Made by a program: the position numbers and the translations under genes
The notes under the pieces: model-generated
What the model saw: only the letters and a program-made list of their open reading frames with translations
What the model was told of the DNA's origin: nothing
Databases searched by the model: none
Shown: positions 1 to 7,041 of the stretch, piece after piece
How positions within the stretch are numbered: position 1 is the stretch's first letter
Layout of the letters: each line of letters starts with the position of its first letter
Assembly: GCF_036549475.1 (NCBI RefSeq)
Contig: NZ_JAZHLI010000004.1
Coordinates: 104,820 to 168,819, forward strand
Reading direction: 5' to 3'
DNA: 64,000 nucleotides
Origin: Aurantimonas sp036549475
GTDB lineage: Bacteria; Pseudomonadota; Alphaproteobacteria; Rhizobiales; Rhizobiaceae

Positions 1-709
1 CCAGGGCCCGGAGCGTGGCGCCGCCATGCCGCATCTCGACGATCAGCGAGGCCGCGCCGCGGCTGCCAGCCATGGCGTCCGCCACGTGAAGCTCGGTATC
101 TTCCAGTGACTTGCCCTTGGCCGCCAGAAACGCCGCCAACCCCGTCTCGGCATCCTTGGCGGCCGTCGGCCCGTGGCCGAGAACATCCATCAGCATGATC
201 ATCGTGGCACCGCCGTCCTTGCGGATGCCGCAGATGTCGCCGCCCGCCTCGAAGCCCGGCTTGGGAATGACGAGGCCGGCCGTTTCCATCGGTCCGCGCG
301 AATAGCGTCCGGTCTTGCCGATGGTGACCGTCAGGGTGGTCCCCCGGCTGTCGCTGTGGATGTCGAGGCTGTCGGACATCCGGGCGATGGCGCCGAGACC
401 GCTGCCGAGGCTGCGCTCGCCTTCCTCGGCCGTGGTGAAGCCGTCGGCCATGGCCGCCTCGACATTGGGCAGGCCCGGACCGTCGTCGAGCGCGATGACG
501 TCCATGCCGGCGGTCGTCTTGCTCTTGTGGGGCGACAGCAGGATCTCGCCCCCGGTGGCGTGACGAAGGAGGTTGGTACCCGCTTCCGTGACGACCAGCG
601 CGAGCCGGTCGCGATCGTCGCTGGACAGGTCGATGGTTTCGGCTTCCTGCAGGGCCCGTCTGCGCGCCGCACCGATCTGGCTGGTTTCCGAGATGGGCAG
701 AGAGATCAT
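1..709 (-). CDS. RsbT/RsbX-like ATPase-phosphatase protein (3' end outside window)
   Basis: The protein begins with a GHKL-type ATPase domain (about residues 1-135). It has an N-box reading VVTEAGTNLLRHA, a G1 motif LDDGPGL and a glycine-rich SLGSGLG. From about residue 140 it continues into what looks like a SpoIIE/PP2C-type phosphatase domain (METAGLVIPKPGFEAGGD, then DVLGHGPTAAKDAE). The ATG shares four bases with the rsbT stop (ATGA), so the genes are translationally coupled. In other stressosome cassettes such a protein resets or relays the RsbT signal; that role is inferred here. The stop codon lies before position 1, so length and C-terminus are unknown. Confidence 0.8.
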   Translation of the reverse strand, partial: MISLPISETSQIGAARRRALQEAETIDLSSDDRDRLALVVTEAGTNLLRHATGGEILLSPHKSKTTAGMDVIALDDGPGLPNVEAAMADGFTTAEEGERSLGSGLGAIARMSDSLDIHSDSRGTTLTVTIGKTGRYSRGPMETAGLVIPKPGFEAGGDICGIRKDGGATMIMLMDVLGHGPTAAKDAETGLAAFLAAKGKSLEDTELHVADAMAGSRGAASLIVEMRHGGATLRAL

Positions 710-1110
710 CGGGACGCGCACTCCAGTATGACGGTCGTGCCCGTATCGGACGACGACGTGATCTTGAACCTGTCGACCAGGCGTCGGGCTCCGCTCAGGC
801 CGAGCCCGAGGCTCTTGCCGGTGCTGAAGCCGTCTTTCAGAGCCTGATTGACGTCCGCGATGCCTGGACCCCTGTCCGTGCACTCCGCAACGACGCTGCG
901 CCGCGCGCCGTTCCCCACGATCTCGAAAGAGATCACACCCCCATTGCCATAGACGACGGCATTGCGCGCGATCTCCGAGACCGCGGTCACGAACTTCGTC
1001 TTCTTGATCTGGCTGGCACCGATCGACGTCATGGCCTGCAGCGCGGCGCGCCGGGCAAAGGCGACGTCGCTCGCCCGCGACAGGGTGACGGTCAGTTCGT
1101 TGTCAGCCAA
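706..1110 (-). CDS. rsbT: RsbT-like switch serine/threonine kinase
   Basis: This 134-residue GHKL ATPase has the full RsbT pattern: an N-box EIARNAVVYG, a G1 box TDRGPGI, and the GKSLGLGLSGARRLVD lid motif. RsbT phosphorylates the STAS proteins RsbS and RsbR in a stressosome and, once released, activates a downstream partner. It sits between rsbS (10 bases upstream) and the ATPase-phosphatase gene (four-base overlap), the standard order R-S-T-X. No sigma B or RsbU-type gene is visible inside the window, so the target of released RsbT is unknown. Length is normal for the family. Confidence 0.9.
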   Translation of the reverse strand: MADNELTVTLSRASDVAFARRAALQAMTSIGASQIKKTKFVTAVSEIARNAVVYGNGGVISFEIVGNGARRSVVAECTDRGPGIADVNQALKDGFSTGKSLGLGLSGARRLVDRFKITSSSDTGTTVILECASR

Positions 1111-1120
1111 GGACCCGCGC

Positions 1121-1489
1121 CTAGGTCCGCTCGCCCAGAATCAGGCGGATCGCCCTGTCGGCGGTCAGCGCGGTCTCGACGCCTTCGAGTGTCATGCCGA
1201 GTTCGACCAGCGTCATGGCGACGGCCGGCCGCATGCCGACGACGACGGTGCGCGCATTCATCATCCGCGCCATCTGCGCCATGGCACCGAGCATCCGCCC
1301 GGCGAAGGTGTCGACGATCTCCAGGCTGCCGATGTCGATGATGACGCCGACGGCGTTCTTGCGCGACACCTCCTCGACCAGCTGATCCTGCAGCGACAGG
1401 ATGTCGTGGTCATCCAGATCGTCCCGGATCGCCACGATGACGCAGCCGGTGATGGTGACGATCGGGGTGCTACCAAGCGAGGCGTCCAC
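1121..1489 (-). CDS. rsbS: RsbS-like stressosome STAS scaffold protein
   Basis: This is a 122-residue single STAS domain. The phosphoacceptor region reads DIGSLEIVDTFAGR. S55 in it should be the serine phosphorylated by RsbT, corresponding to S59 of Bacillus subtilis RsbS. The start is a GTG; the rsbR stop lies only three bases upstream, so translation is probably coupled. RsbS forms the core of the stressosome together with RsbR and sequesters RsbT. Identity rests on the motif, the size and the neighbours on both sides. Confidence 0.9.
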   Translation of the reverse strand: MDASLGSTPIVTITGCVIVAIRDDLDDHDILSLQDQLVEEVSRKNAVGVIIDIGSLEIVDTFAGRMLGAMAQMARMMNARTVVVGMRPAVAMTLVELGMTLEGVETALTADRAIRLILGERT

Positions 1490-1492
1490 CCG

Positions 1493-2353
1493 TCATTTCT
1501 CCCGGGGGGACACGCCGATGCGCTCGAAGGCGTAGGCAAGTCCGCTCTGCAGATCGACGCGGGTGGTGATGTTGGGCAGCTCGACGCCGAGATTCACGAC
1601 GGTCTGGGCGATCTTCGGACGGATGCCGCAGATCACGCAATGGGCGCCCATCAGGCGGACCGCCGCGGCGGTCTTGAGCAGGTGCTGGGCGACCAGCGTG
1701 TCGACGGTGGAGACGCCCGTGATGTCGATGATCGCGACTTCGGCCTCCCACTGGACGATGGCGTCGAGAAGGTTCTCCATCACGGTCTGCGCCCGGAAGG
1801 AATCGAGCGTGCCGATCAGCGGGACCGTGACGATCCGGTCCCAGATCTTGACCACCGGCGCCGAGACCTCGGTCATCTCCTCGCGCTGGCGCTCGATCAC
1901 GGCCTCGCGCTTCTGGACCAGCGATTCGATCGCCTGCAGCACGATCTGGTCGACCATGCGGGTCGTGTTCCAAAGCTCCGCGCTCATCTGCTTGGGCTTT
2001 TCGCTCAGATCGGCAGCCAGGTGATCGAACAACGGCTGCTTCAGGGAGGCGATAAACCAGCCCATCTCGGAGGGCGTGACGCCGCGCTGGGTGCGGCTTT
2101 CGGTGATCTCCTCGATGGCGTCGCGCACCGGATCCCAGCCGGGATTGGCGAAATCGAAGCTGGCGTCGGTCGCCGCCGTCTGGCTGGCGCGGGCCAGCGC
2201 GGTCAGGAGGTCCCGGCTCTGCCGCTCCGTCTCCTTCGCCGACACGAGATCGGTCCGCCGGACGCCTTCCTTGGCCTGGGCCTTGAGCCACGCGGCCAGG
2301 ATCTTTTCGAATTCGTCCTGCAGGAGTGAGGCCGTCGTCGTTTCGCTCGCCAT
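1493..2353 (-). CDS. rsbR: RsbR-like stressosome sensor (N-terminal helical domain + STAS)
   Basis: The protein has 286 residues from the ATG at 2353, which has GAAGG upstream; a GTG 78 bases further out would add an unconvincing leader. Residues 1-160 are a helical RsbR-type sensory region and residues 165-286 a STAS domain. The STAS motif DITGVSTVDTLVAQHL carries T212, which I align with T171 of B. subtilis RsbRA. It is followed by the typical GIRPKIAQTVVNLGVEL stretch. It heads the leftward cassette rsbR-rsbS-rsbT-phosphatase. The N-terminal domain should set the stimulus, but nothing in the sequence says which signal it senses. Confidence 0.9.
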   Translation of the reverse strand: MASETTTASLLQDEFEKILAAWLKAQAKEGVRRTDLVSAKETERQSRDLLTALARASQTAATDASFDFANPGWDPVRDAIEEITESRTQRGVTPSEMGWFIASLKQPLFDHLAADLSEKPKQMSAELWNTTRMVDQIVLQAIESLVQKREAVIERQREEMTEVSAPVVKIWDRIVTVPLIGTLDSFRAQTVMENLLDAIVQWEAEVAIIDITGVSTVDTLVAQHLLKTAAAVRLMGAHCVICGIRPKIAQTVVNLGVELPNITTRVDLQSGLAYAFERIGVSPREK

Positions 2354-2436
2354 TTCGTGCCTTCGTGTACCGTGATGTCCCTGATCGTCTATGACCCGTC
2401 GAGGGGCCTCATGCAACGTCGGGGCCCGCACGAGGG

Positions 2437-2450
2437 GTTAGTCAGCTAAC
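2437..2450. promoter_or_regulatory. Small dyad upstream of the rsb cassette
   Basis: GTTAG-TCAG-CTAAC forms a perfect 5-bp inverted repeat with a 4-base spacer. It lies between the end of the SDR gene and the start of rsbR, 84 bases before the rsbR ATG. It could be an operator or part of a weak terminator for the SDR operon. It is short and may be chance. Confidence 0.25.
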
Positions 2451-2534
2451 GGCCAGGACACATTGCGGGCGGCACGCCTGCCGGACACCGGTAGGCGAAG
2501 CCTTGCGACCTCGCCCGCCGGGGATCTGTGTCCG

Positions 2535-3323
2535 TCAGACCGACTTGGTGGCACCGCCGTCGCAGCGCACGACCGAACCGGTGACGTAGCTCGCCTTTCC
2601 GGAGACGAGGAAGGTCGCGACCGCGGCGAACTCCGCCACGTCGCCGTAGCGCTTGGCGGGGATCGCCAGGCGCGACGCCTCGCGAACCTCCGCGACCGGC
2701 TTGCCGGACTTGCTGGCATTGGCGTTGTCGAGCTCGTCGACGCGCTCGGTGTGGATGCGGCCGGGCAGCAGCATGTTCACGCAGACGCCGTCGCCGGCAA
2801 CCTCGTTGGCCAGCGACTTCGACCAGCCGACGAGCGCCGAGCGCAGCGTGTTCGACAGGGCAAGGTTGGGGATCGGCTGGAGGACGCCGGACGAGGCGAC
2901 GGTCAGGATGCGGCCCCAGCCCGCCTCGCGCATGCCCGGAAGGACGCGGTTGGTCAGGTCGATGACCCGCTGCACCATCATCTGGAACTGCGTCTCCAGC
3001 ACCGCGACATCCATGCCCACGGCGCCGCCCGGAGGCGGTCCGCCGGTGTTGTTGACCAGGATGTCGACGCCGCCGAGCTTGTCCTGCGCGGCCTGGTGCA
3101 GCATCTCGGGGAAGGCCGGATCGGCGAGGTCGGCGGCGATGAAGTCCGCCTTGCCGGCGCCGCGCGCGTTGATCGCCTCGCAATTGGCCGCGAGCTTGTC
3201 GGCGCTGCGGCCGCACAGGAGGACGTTGGCGCCTTCCGCCGCCAGTGCCTCGGCGATGCCGAGGCCCAGACCGCGCGAGGACGCCAGGACGAGGGCGCGC
3301 TTGCCGTTGAGATCAAGATCCAT
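2535..3323 (-). CDS. Atypical short-chain dehydrogenase/reductase family protein
   Basis: This 262-residue Rossmann protein resembles beta-ketoacyl-ACP reductase-like SDRs. The cofactor loop reads ASSRGLGLG instead of TGxxxGIG, the NNAG motif is NNTGG, and the C-terminus has the normal YVTGSVVRCDGG end. The catalytic YxxxK is missing: by alignment the Tyr and Lys positions are S157 and R161 (LSNTLR), while the serine pair VASSG is kept. A known SDR subgroup (BKR-like, with an imperfect catalytic tetrad) looks like this, so it may be a non-classical reductase. Its ATG lies inside the end of the aldolase gene (11-base overlap), so the two form one operon. Confidence 0.85.
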   Translation of the reverse strand: MDLDLNGKRALVLASSRGLGLGIAEALAAEGANVLLCGRSADKLAANCEAINARGAGKADFIAADLADPAFPEMLHQAAQDKLGGVDILVNNTGGPPPGGAVGMDVAVLETQFQMMVQRVIDLTNRVLPGMREAGWGRILTVASSGVLQPIPNLALSNTLRSALVGWSKSLANEVAGDGVCVNMLLPGRIHTERVDELDNANASKSGKPVAEVREASRLAIPAKRYGDVAEFAAVATFLVSGKASYVTGSVVRCDGGATKSV

Positions 3324-4260
3324 GGCCGAGCCTTTCCAGTTTGATTTCGGTGCGTTTCATCAGCCGGTCGATGTCCGTGTGATCGGCCGGAGAGAGTTTC
3401 GGTCCCGGCGCGCGGACGCGGGCCGAGGCGATGGCGCCACGACGGCGCAGCACTTCCTTGCGGGCCGCCAGGCCGAAGACGAGCTGCTGCTCGTAGCGCA
3501 GGATCGGCAGATAGGCGTCGAACAGGTCCTCGGCGCCGTCCACGTCGCCGGCATGGTGGCGGCGGACCACCTCGACCAGCATTTCCGGATAGGCAAAGCC
3601 GGTCATGGCGCCGTCGGCGCCGCGCTGCAGCTCCTGCGGAAGATACAGGCCACCATTGCCGCACAGGATAGACATGCGCGGCGTGTCCGCCGTGCCGGAC
3701 TTGGTGCGCACCGCGGTGACCTTGGCCAGCCCCGGCGAATCCTCGTGCTTCAGCATGACGATCTGCGGGTGGTTGCGGGTCAGCGTCAGGATCGTCGCGG
3801 AGGAGACCGGCACGCCGGTGGTCTGCGGAAAATCCTGGAAGCAGATCGGCACGTCCGCGCCGAGCGCCTCGCAGACCTGGCCGAAATAGTTGATGATCCG
3901 GTCCTCGATCGCCGGCCCCGGCGTCGGGGCGATCATCACGCCCGCCGCAGCCGCGCCCATGGCGAACTCGGCCAGCCGCTGCATGTTGTCGATGCCCGCG
4001 CCCGAGGCGCCGACGATGACCGGGATGCGGCCGTCGATCCGGTCGAGGACGCGCCGGGCAAAGGTGCGGGTCTCCTCCTCGGTGAGCTTGTTCGACTCGC
4101 CCATGATCCCGAGGATCGTCATCCCGTTGACGCCGCTGTCGAGGTAAAAGTCGACCAGAGTGTCGGTGCTGGCAAGGTCGAGGGCGCCGTCCTCGGTAAA
4201 GGGCGTCGCGGCGATGATGAAGACCCCCCGGCTGTCGCGGTCGATCAATGTGGCTGGCAC
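3313..4260 (-). CDS. DapA/NanA-family class I aldolase, non-canonical
   Basis: This is a TIM-barrel Schiff-base aldolase of about 315 residues when started at the GTG at 4260, which has AGGGAGA upstream; the longer open frame adds a low-complexity leader. The pyruvate-binding motif GIMGES is present, and K171 (MLKHEDS) is the expected Schiff-base lysine. The tyrosine of the usual YNxP motif is replaced by glutamine (FQDFPQ, Q142). This argues against dihydrodipicolinate synthase itself and for one of the DapA-like lyases or dehydratases acting on 2-keto acids. It is co-transcribed with the overlapping SDR gene, suggesting a shared catabolic step whose substrate is not visible. Confidence 0.85.
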   Translation of the reverse strand: MPATLIDRDSRGVFIIAATPFTEDGALDLASTDTLVDFYLDSGVNGMTILGIMGESNKLTEEETRTFARRVLDRIDGRIPVIVGASGAGIDNMQRLAEFAMGAAAAGVMIAPTPGPAIEDRIINYFGQVCEALGADVPICFQDFPQTTGVPVSSATILTLTRNHPQIVMLKHEDSPGLAKVTAVRTKSGTADTPRMSILCGNGGLYLPQELQRGADGAMTGFAYPEMLVEVVRRHHAGDVDGAEDLFDAYLPILRYEQQLVFGLAARKEVLRRRGAIASARVRAPGPKLSPADHTDIDRLMKRTEIKLERLGHGS

Positions 4261-4502
4261 GGTGCGTGTTCTCCCTGGCTGTGGTCTGCGGCCGGCATGG
4301 CGGCTTCCCGAAACCGGCCGGCATGCGGGTTTCCTGCGACAGGGCGTAGCCGCCCCCATGATCGCATGCAACCTGCGCCCGCCTCTCGCCGGCACTTGGA
4401 CGACCCAACCATGCCGGTTGCCACAGACGCCGGACGCGGGGCATCCTCGCCCGGCTGGGCTCAAGGGGTCCGGCTCGCCGACCCGAGGAGGAACAGTCCC
4501 GC

Positions 4503-6095
4503 ATGCGCTTTCGTCACGACACGCTCTACGCGTCCCGCCGCTCGCCCGTCTTTGCCCGCAACATCGTCTCCACCTCGCAACCGCTGGCCTCCCAGGCCGG
4601 CCTGTCGATGATCGCCAGGGGCGGCAACGCCGTGGACGCGGCGATTGCGGCGGCGGCCGTGCTGGTGCTGGTCGAGCCCACCGGCAACGGCCTCGGCAGT
4701 GACGCCTTCGCCATCGTCTGGGACGGCATTGAACTGCATGGGTTCAACGCCTCGGGCCGCGCGCCGATGGGCTGGAGCCCGGAGCGCTTCGCCGGCCTGA
4801 CCGAGATGCCCATGCGGGGCTGGGACAGCGCGACGGTGCCGGGCGCCGTCGCCGCCTGGCGCGACCTGTCCGAGCGCTTCGGCAAGCTGCCCTTCGCCGA
4901 CCTCCTGGCCCCGGCGATCGGCTATGCCGAAGACGGCTTCCTGGTGTCGCCGATCATCGCCGAATTGTGGGCGAGGGGCGCCGAGATCCTGGCCGAGCAG
5001 CCCGGTTTCGCGGAACATTTCATGCCCGGAGGCAAGACGCCCGCGGCCGGCACGCTCTATCGCAGCGCCGATCTCGCCCGCTCGCTGCGGCTGATCGCAG
5101 AGACCGGGGGTGACGCCTTCTATCGCGGCGAACTCGCCGAACGCATCGCCGCCTTCGCCCGCGAGAGCGGCGGCGCGATGACCGAGGCGGACCTGGCCGC
5201 CCACGAGAACGAATGGTGCGGCACCATCCGCCAGGATTACGGCGGCGTCGACCTGCACGAGATCCCGCCCAACGGGCAGGGGATCGCCGCACTGATGGCG
5301 CTCGGCATCCTGAAGCATCTGGGGCTCGAGCGCTTCGCGCCGGACAGCGCCGAGGCGCTGCATTTGCAGATCGAGGCGATGAAGCTCGCCTTCCGCGACA
5401 TGTGGGCCTACGTGGCCGATCGCGAGCACATGCGCGAAATCGAAGAAACGCATCTTCTTGATCCCGGCTATCTCGAACGCCGCGCCCGGCTGGTCGACCC
5501 CGAGCGGGCACAGGACTTCAAGGCCGGCGCGCCGAAGGAGGGGGGCACGGTCTATCTGTCGGCGGCCGATGCCGACGGGATGATGATCTCCTTCATCCAG
5601 TCCAATTATGCCGGCTTCGGCTCGGGCGTCGTCGTGCCGGACACCGGCATCAGCCTGCAGAATCGCGGCGCCGGCTTCTCGCTCGAAACCGGCCATCCCA
5701 ACGAGGTCGCCGGCGGCAAGCGGCCCTTCCACACCATCATTCCCGGCTTCCTGATGAAGGACGGCGAGCCGCTGATGAGCTTCGGCGTGATGGGCGGACC
5801 GATCCAGGCGCAGGGGCACGTGCAGATGGTGCTGCGCACGCAGCTCTGGGGCCAGGATCCGCAGACCGCGGTCGACGCGCCGCGCTGGCGCATCGTCGAG
5901 GGACTGGACGTGGCGGTGGAGGCGGCGGCCGGCGACGACGTCATCGCCCGGCTCGCGGCGATGGGCCACCGCATCAGCCGCGAGATGCCCGACACCTCCT
6001 ACGGCTTCGGGGGCGCGCAGCTCATCCACCGCGTCGAGGGCGGCTATGTCGCCGGCTCCGATCCGCGCAAGGACGGCCAGGCCGTCGGGTTCTAG
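4503..6095 (+). CDS. Gamma-glutamyltransferase family Ntn-hydrolase
   Basis: This 530-residue protein of the gamma-glutamyltranspeptidase family has an AGGAGG Shine-Dalgarno about 12 bases before the ATG. The autoprocessing site is GGTVYLSAADADG, making T349 the expected nucleophile that would start the small subunit. The motif RGGNAVDAAIAAA near the N-terminus and FGVMGGPIQAQGHVQ near the C-terminus are typical. There is no signal peptide, so it probably acts in the cytoplasm. Family members of this type include glutathione hydrolases and cephalosporin acylase-like enzymes, and the exact substrate is open. It is divergent from the aldolase-SDR operon, with 242 bases between the starts. Confidence 0.9.
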   Translation: MRFRHDTLYASRRSPVFARNIVSTSQPLASQAGLSMIARGGNAVDAAIAAAAVLVLVEPTGNGLGSDAFAIVWDGIELHGFNASGRAPMGWSPERFAGLTEMPMRGWDSATVPGAVAAWRDLSERFGKLPFADLLAPAIGYAEDGFLVSPIIAELWARGAEILAEQPGFAEHFMPGGKTPAAGTLYRSADLARSLRLIAETGGDAFYRGELAERIAAFARESGGAMTEADLAAHENEWCGTIRQDYGGVDLHEIPPNGQGIAALMALGILKHLGLERFAPDSAEALHLQIEAMKLAFRDMWAYVADREHMREIEETHLLDPGYLERRARLVDPERAQDFKAGAPKEGGTVYLSAADADGMMISFIQSNYAGFGSGVVVPDTGISLQNRGAGFSLETGHPNEVAGGKRPFHTIIPGFLMKDGEPLMSFGVMGGPIQAQGHVQMVLRTQLWGQDPQTAVDAPRWRIVEGLDVAVEAAAGDDVIARLAAMGHRISREMPDTSYGFGGAQLIHRVEGGYVAGSDPRKDGQAVGF

Positions 6096-6123
6096 ACGGA
6101 GTATCGGCCGGGACGGGCGCTCA

Positions 6124-6142
6124 GGCAGGGTCCCACCCTGCC
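6124..6142. terminator. Hairpin between convergent genes
   Basis: An 8-bp stem (GGCAGGGT/ACCCTGCC) with a 3-base loop lies between the stop of the gamma-glutamyltransferase gene and the stop of the opposing hemolysin III gene. There is no T-run on either side, so termination is plausible but not certain. Confidence 0.4.
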
Positions 6143-6164
6143 GGACGCCGCATTCCAGCGCCGG

Positions 6165-6818
6165 TCAGACGGTGATCAGCGTGGAATCCCAGACGGCGAC
6201 GAAGTGGATGGCCGCGGCCGCCACGACAAAGGCGTGCCAGATCGCGTTCTGGAAGCGCAGCCGCGTCATGATGTGGAAGATGACGCCGATCGAATAGACC
6301 AGCCCGCCGGCCACGATCAGCCAGAGCACCTGGGCGGGCAGTTGCGTCGACAGATGATCGTAGGCCACGATCCCGCTCCAGCCCATGGCGAGGTAGAGCA
6401 GGATCGACAGGCGATCGAACTGCCCGGGCCGGACGATCTTCAGGCTGATGCCCACCGCCGCAATGCTCCAGACCCCGATCAGCAGCCACCATGTGCCGCT
6501 GCGCACGAGGAAGGGCGTGTAGGTGCCGGCGATCAGCAGATAGATCGCCGAATGATCGAACCGGCGCAGCATCCACTTGATCCGCGATACCGGCCAGACA
6601 TTGTAGGCGGCCGAAACGCCGATCGAGAACAAGAGAGTCGCCAGATAGACCGTGACGGCGACGAAGGTGCCCGCCGGAACCTCGCCCACCATGCTGATCA
6701 GGAACGCGATGGCCCCGGTCAGCGCGGCCACCACGCCGACGGCATGGACGGCCGCGTCCGCCCGCAGCTCGGTGACGGAATAGGTCCAGCTGACGGCGCC
6801 GGGGTGTACGTCTGGCAT
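6165..6818 (-). CDS. Hemolysin III / PAQR-type seven-helix membrane protein
   Basis: The protein has about 217 residues and seven hydrophobic helices. It shows the HlyIII signature: a histidine in the first helix region (AVHAVGV), FDHSAIYLLIAGTYTPF in the middle, and WHAFVVAAAAIHF at the C-terminus, together a likely metal site. The ATG at 6818 gives the usual family length. A GTG at 6914 would add 32 basic residues and cannot be excluded, because neither start has a clear ribosome binding site. The family is widespread and despite its name is not established as a toxin in most bacteria. Confidence 0.85.
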   Translation of the reverse strand: MPDVHPGAVSWTYSVTELRADAAVHAVGVVAALTGAIAFLISMVGEVPAGTFVAVTVYLATLLFSIGVSAAYNVWPVSRIKWMLRRFDHSAIYLLIAGTYTPFLVRSGTWWLLIGVWSIAAVGISLKIVRPGQFDRLSILLYLAMGWSGIVAYDHLSTQLPAQVLWLIVAGGLVYSIGVIFHIMTRLRFQNAIWHAFVVAAAAIHFVAVWDSTLITV

Positions 6819-7041
6819 TTTGTTACTCGTTCGTCCGGCGATCCACGGCCGTGTGCTTCGGATCGGTCTCGTTGCCGACTGTGACGGCGCATTTGGCGTC
6901 TGGGGATGCGACACGCGGTAGCGCCGTCATCCCTTTGCCGCCCAACTTCGGTAGTATTTGAATGGTTGCCGGGATTTGTTAAGCGAATCTGTCCCGCCGG
7001 GCGCACACGCGCCCTTCGCGGTATCGGGGATGTGATGCGTA

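Noticed and set aside
962..2329. 455-codon open frame on the plus strand opposite rsbRST
   Set aside because: It is antisense to three well supported genes. Its composition (runs of Asp, Arg, His, Gly) is typical of antisense frames in GC-rich DNA.
4461..6029. 522-codon open frame antisense to the gamma-glutamyltransferase gene
   Set aside because: It is a shadow frame rich in Arg, Gly, His and Asp with no motif; the plus-strand gene is well supported.
4503..6095. A gamma-glutamyl cycle gene cluster with gshB and 5-oxoprolinase
   Set aside because: The three genes are 28 kb and more apart, on different strands and in different operons, so no physical cluster exists.
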